Shown here: positions 7,045 through 8,677 of the stretch, one piece after another | Position numbering within the stretch: the stretch's first letter is position 1 | How the letters are laid out: each line of letters begins with the position of its first letter | DNA from: Deltaproteobacteria bacterium | Lineage (GTDB): Bacteria > Myxococcota_A > UBA9160 > UBA4427 | Direction of reading: 5' to 3' | DNA length: 8,677 bases | Assembly (NCBI GenBank): GCA_011051925.1 | Contig: DRKE01000345.1 | Coordinates: 1 to 8,677, forward strand | Position numbers and translations under genes: made by a program | The notes under the pieces: model-generated | Told to the model about the DNA's origin: nothing | The model's input: the letters and a program-made list of their open reading frames with translations, nothing else | Databases searched by the model: none

Positions 7045-8472
7045 ATGATTCTGCCCGTGGGTCCCTTGCCTCGTCGCGTATGGAAGATCCGACGACCGAT
7101 TTCCGATCGGAACCCGAGCCGGTCGCCGGGGCTCGGCGTTCTCGGTCTCCTCGTCGGATTCGTGCTGGCCACGACCGGTTGCGGCGATGAAGGGGGCGGC
7201 GCGAAGACGCAGACGGCGGCGCCGGCCCCGGCCGCTCCGTCGAAGGGGGCTGCCCCGCCGGCCGCCCGGGCCGTGACCGGAAAACCGTCGCTTCCGGACG
7301 ATCTGCCCCGGGCCCTGGTGCTCGGCCTTTCCGCCTTCGCGGAGCGGGAGCCCGGGGCCGAGGGGATGCCCGTTCCCCTTCCCGCGGAACTCGAATTCGT
7401 CGTGCGGCGCGGGGGCGAGTGGGTCGTCACGAAGCTGACCGACCCGGACAGCAACGTCTTCCACAAGGCGATGGCCTATGAAACCCCGGACGGGTCGATC
7501 GGCCTGCTGACGGCCGGGGGGTCGAAGGCGATGGTGAAGCTCTGGAAGAAGGAGGGCGGCAAGCTCGTTTCCCGGACGCTCTGGGAGAAGGATTTCGGTG
7601 GCCGCTTCTCGCGGATCCGCGACATGGAAGTCGGCGACATCGACGGGGACGGCTCGAACGTGATCGTCGTGGCGACCCACGACCAGGGGGTCGTCGCGGT
7701 CATCCGTCCGAAGAACGGGGACTACGAGGTCGAGGAGATCGATGCCGAGAAGGACACCTTCGTCCATGAGATCGAGCTCGGTGACGTCGATGGGGACGGC
7801 ATCGTCGAGATCTACGCGACGCCCTCCGAGCCGAACCGGCTCGACGGGTCGCCCCAATCGGGCCGGGTCGTCCGCTACGTGCCGGGCAAGGGCGAAGGGC
7901 GTGTCGTCGTGGCCGATCTCGGCGATCGACATGCGAAGGAGATCCTGGTGCACGACATCGACGGAAACGGAACCGACGAACTCTACGTGGTCGTCGAGGG
8001 CCAGAAGAATCCGGAGGGTCCCGGATTGCTCCATCGGACGGAGGTGTGGCGCTACGAAGCGGATACGCCACCCGATCAGGGCGTCGTCATCGCCGAACTC
8101 GACGATCGACTCGGCCGGTTCCTGACGCCCGGGGATCTCGACGGAGACGGCAAGAAGGAGATCGTGGCGGCGCTCTTCCAGAAGGGCGTCTGGTGGCTTC
8201 GACCGGGATCCGATCCGACGAAGCCCTGGCGGAAGAAGGCGATCGACCGCCGGTCGAGCAGCTTCGAGCATGCGGCGATCGCGACGGATCTCGACGGGGA
8301 CGGCCTGCAGGAACTCTACGTCGCGAGTGACAACGACAAGGCCCTGCGGCGATACGTCTGGAATGGCCGCCGCCTCGTGAAGGACGAGATCTACAAACGC
8401 GAGGACAACCGGAGCATCCTGACCTGGAACATCATGCCGATTCCGGTCGGACTCGTCCCGGACGAGCCCTGA
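7045..8472 (+). CDS. Secreted lipoprotein with VCBS/FG-GAP calcium-loop repeats (predicted beta-propeller)
   Basis: A 475-residue exported protein. A basic n-region (residues 1-27) and hydrophobic segment (about 30-43) lead to a lipobox-like ATTGC with Cys46 as the likely lipidated residue. The box is slightly atypical, with Thr at -3. Residue +2 is Gly, not the Asp that holds lipoproteins in the inner membrane of enterobacteria, so an outer-membrane location is plausible. A low-complexity Ala/Pro/Gly tether (47-85) follows. Five Asp-rich loops come next: DIDGDG (198-203), DVDGDG (247-252), DIDGNG (304-309), DLDGDG (364-369) and DLDGDG (415-420). They are spaced 49-60 residues apart and each is followed by a beta strand such as EIYAT, ELYVV or EIVAA. 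This is the integrin-alpha-like FG-GAP/VCBS pattern of a calcium-bound propeller. About 110 residues before the first loop could supply one or two blades without calcium. No catalytic motif is seen, and ligand and function are unknown. ATG 7045 is the only ATG near the signal sequence with a strong ribosome binding site. The gene diverges from hisS. Confidence 0.9.
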   Translation: MILPVGPLPRRVWKIRRPISDRNPSRSPGLGVLGLLVGFVLATTGCGDEGGGAKTQTAAPAPAAPSKGAAPPAARAVTGKPSLPDDLPRALVLGLSAFAEREPGAEGMPVPLPAELEFVVRRGGEWVVTKLTDPDSNVFHKAMAYETPDGSIGLLTAGGSKAMVKLWKKEGGKLVSRTLWEKDFGGRFSRIRDMEVGDIDGDGSNVIVVATHDQGVVAVIRPKNGDYEVEEIDAEKDTFVHEIELGDVDGDGIVEIYATPSEPNRLDGSPQSGRVVRYVPGKGEGRVVVADLGDRHAKEILVHDIDGNGTDELYVVVEGQKNPEGPGLLHRTEVWRYEADTPPDQGVVIAELDDRLGRFLTPGDLDGDGKKEIVAALFQKGVWWLRPGSDPTKPWRKKAIDRRSSSFEHAAIATDLDGDGLQELYVASDNDKALRRYVWNGRRLVKDEIYKREDNRSILTWNIMPIPVGLVPDEP

Positions 8473-8566
8473 TCCGGAGCCCCAGGGAGACACGCCCAGC
8501 GGGCGCGCGGCCGCCTCCGAGGGCCGCCTGCCCCGACCCTGGTACGGCGTGTCGTGCAGGGCTTCC
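8473..8566. terminator. Hairpin-rich convergent intergenic region, possible bidirectional terminator
   Basis: These 94 bp sit between the lipoprotein stop and the stop of the leftward gene. CGCCC-AGC-GGGCG (8493-8505) is a perfect hairpin. GCGGC...GCCGC (8507-8511 with 8523-8527), with an inner CCT/AGG (8514-8516 with 8520-8522), is a second. AGGG-CTT-CCCT (8558-8568) is a third and reaches into the stop codon of the leftward gene. GACACGCC (8489-8496) and GGCGTGTC (8546-8553) could instead pair around the whole region, which excludes the first hairpin. There is no T-run on either strand, so termination is inferred from position and dyads only. Confidence 0.4.
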
Positions 8567-8677
8567 CTAGCGGGCGACGCGGAGGAGGGCGCGGGTCGCG
8601 ACCTCGATGCAGAGTCCCATGTTGCGGTCGATGTCGAGCTCGCTCGGGCCGGGCCAGGGCGAGCGATCGGAAACGAC
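8567..8677 (-). CDS. C-terminal end of an unidentified leftward gene (partial)
   Basis: Reading the minus strand from the window edge gives 36 codons ending in TAG at 8567-8569, with the C-terminus ELDIDRNMGLCIEVATRALL followed by RVAR. Codon third positions are almost all G or C (for example CGC, GTC, CTC, GAC, GAG, ATC), as in the neighbouring genes, which supports real coding sequence. The tail looks like an amphipathic terminal helix of a soluble enzyme, preceded by a Pro/Trp-rich turn (SPWPGPSE). I do not recognise the family from so short a piece. The gene converges on the lipoprotein gene. Confidence 0.6.
   Translation of the reverse strand, partial: VVSDRSPWPGPSELDIDRNMGLCIEVATRALLRVAR

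Noticed and set aside
7072..7086. Arg-Arg-Val-Trp-Lys in the lipoprotein signal region as a twin-arginine (Tat) motif
   Set aside because: The residue after Trp is Lys instead of hydrophobic, and the hydrophobic segment begins some 15 residues later, too far for a Tat signal.
6976..8493. 505-codon open frame on the minus strand
   Set aside because: It is antisense to the VCBS lipoprotein; the repeated Asp-rich loops on the plus strand explain its recurrent composition.

Overview
The window is about 65% G+C and holds five genes with clear coding character, plus the end of a sixth at the right edge. Codon use, the gene types and a rhomboid-TPR architecture that I recall from deltaproteobacteria-like lineages suggest a high-GC bacterium of the Myxococcota / Desulfobacterota / Binatota neighbourhood. 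That placement is an inference and is not secure. There is no rRNA, no tRNA that I can recognise, no CRISPR, no insertion sequence and no sign of phage or defence genes. Most of the window is chromosomal housekeeping.

Layout. 31-2583 (+) encodes an 850-residue membrane protein. It has a six-helix rhomboid-like core that appears to have lost its catalytic Ser and His, then a TPR-like helical region, a long acidic linker and a conserved-looking C-terminal globular domain. It converges across 165 bp on a compact leftward operon: hisS (5512-6843, histidyl-tRNA synthetase), speA (3608-5515, biosynthetic arginine decarboxylase) and an exodeoxyribonuclease III gene (2749-3603). hisS and speA overlap by the four bases ATGA, and speA and the exonuclease gene are separated by 4 bp, so the three are probably co-transcribed and translationally coupled. 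Diverging from hisS across a 201-bp region is 7045-8472 (+), a secreted lipoprotein with five DxDGxG calcium-loop repeats of the VCBS/FG-GAP type, predicted to form a beta-propeller. It converges on a partial leftward gene (8567-8677) across a 94-bp region rich in inverted repeats.

How they work together. The operon combines histidine charging of tRNA, polyamine synthesis from arginine and DNA base-damage repair, with no single pathway linking them. The lipoprotein and the rhomboid-like protein look like independent cell-envelope genes.

Most worth a second look: the apparently inactive rhomboid scaffold; a HisRS whose active-site motifs follow the form I associate with plant organelles rather than the E. 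coli form; a strong over-representation of GATC that is also seen between genes; and a foldable leader just before the lipoprotein ribosome binding site. I did not find a convincing new multi-gene system.
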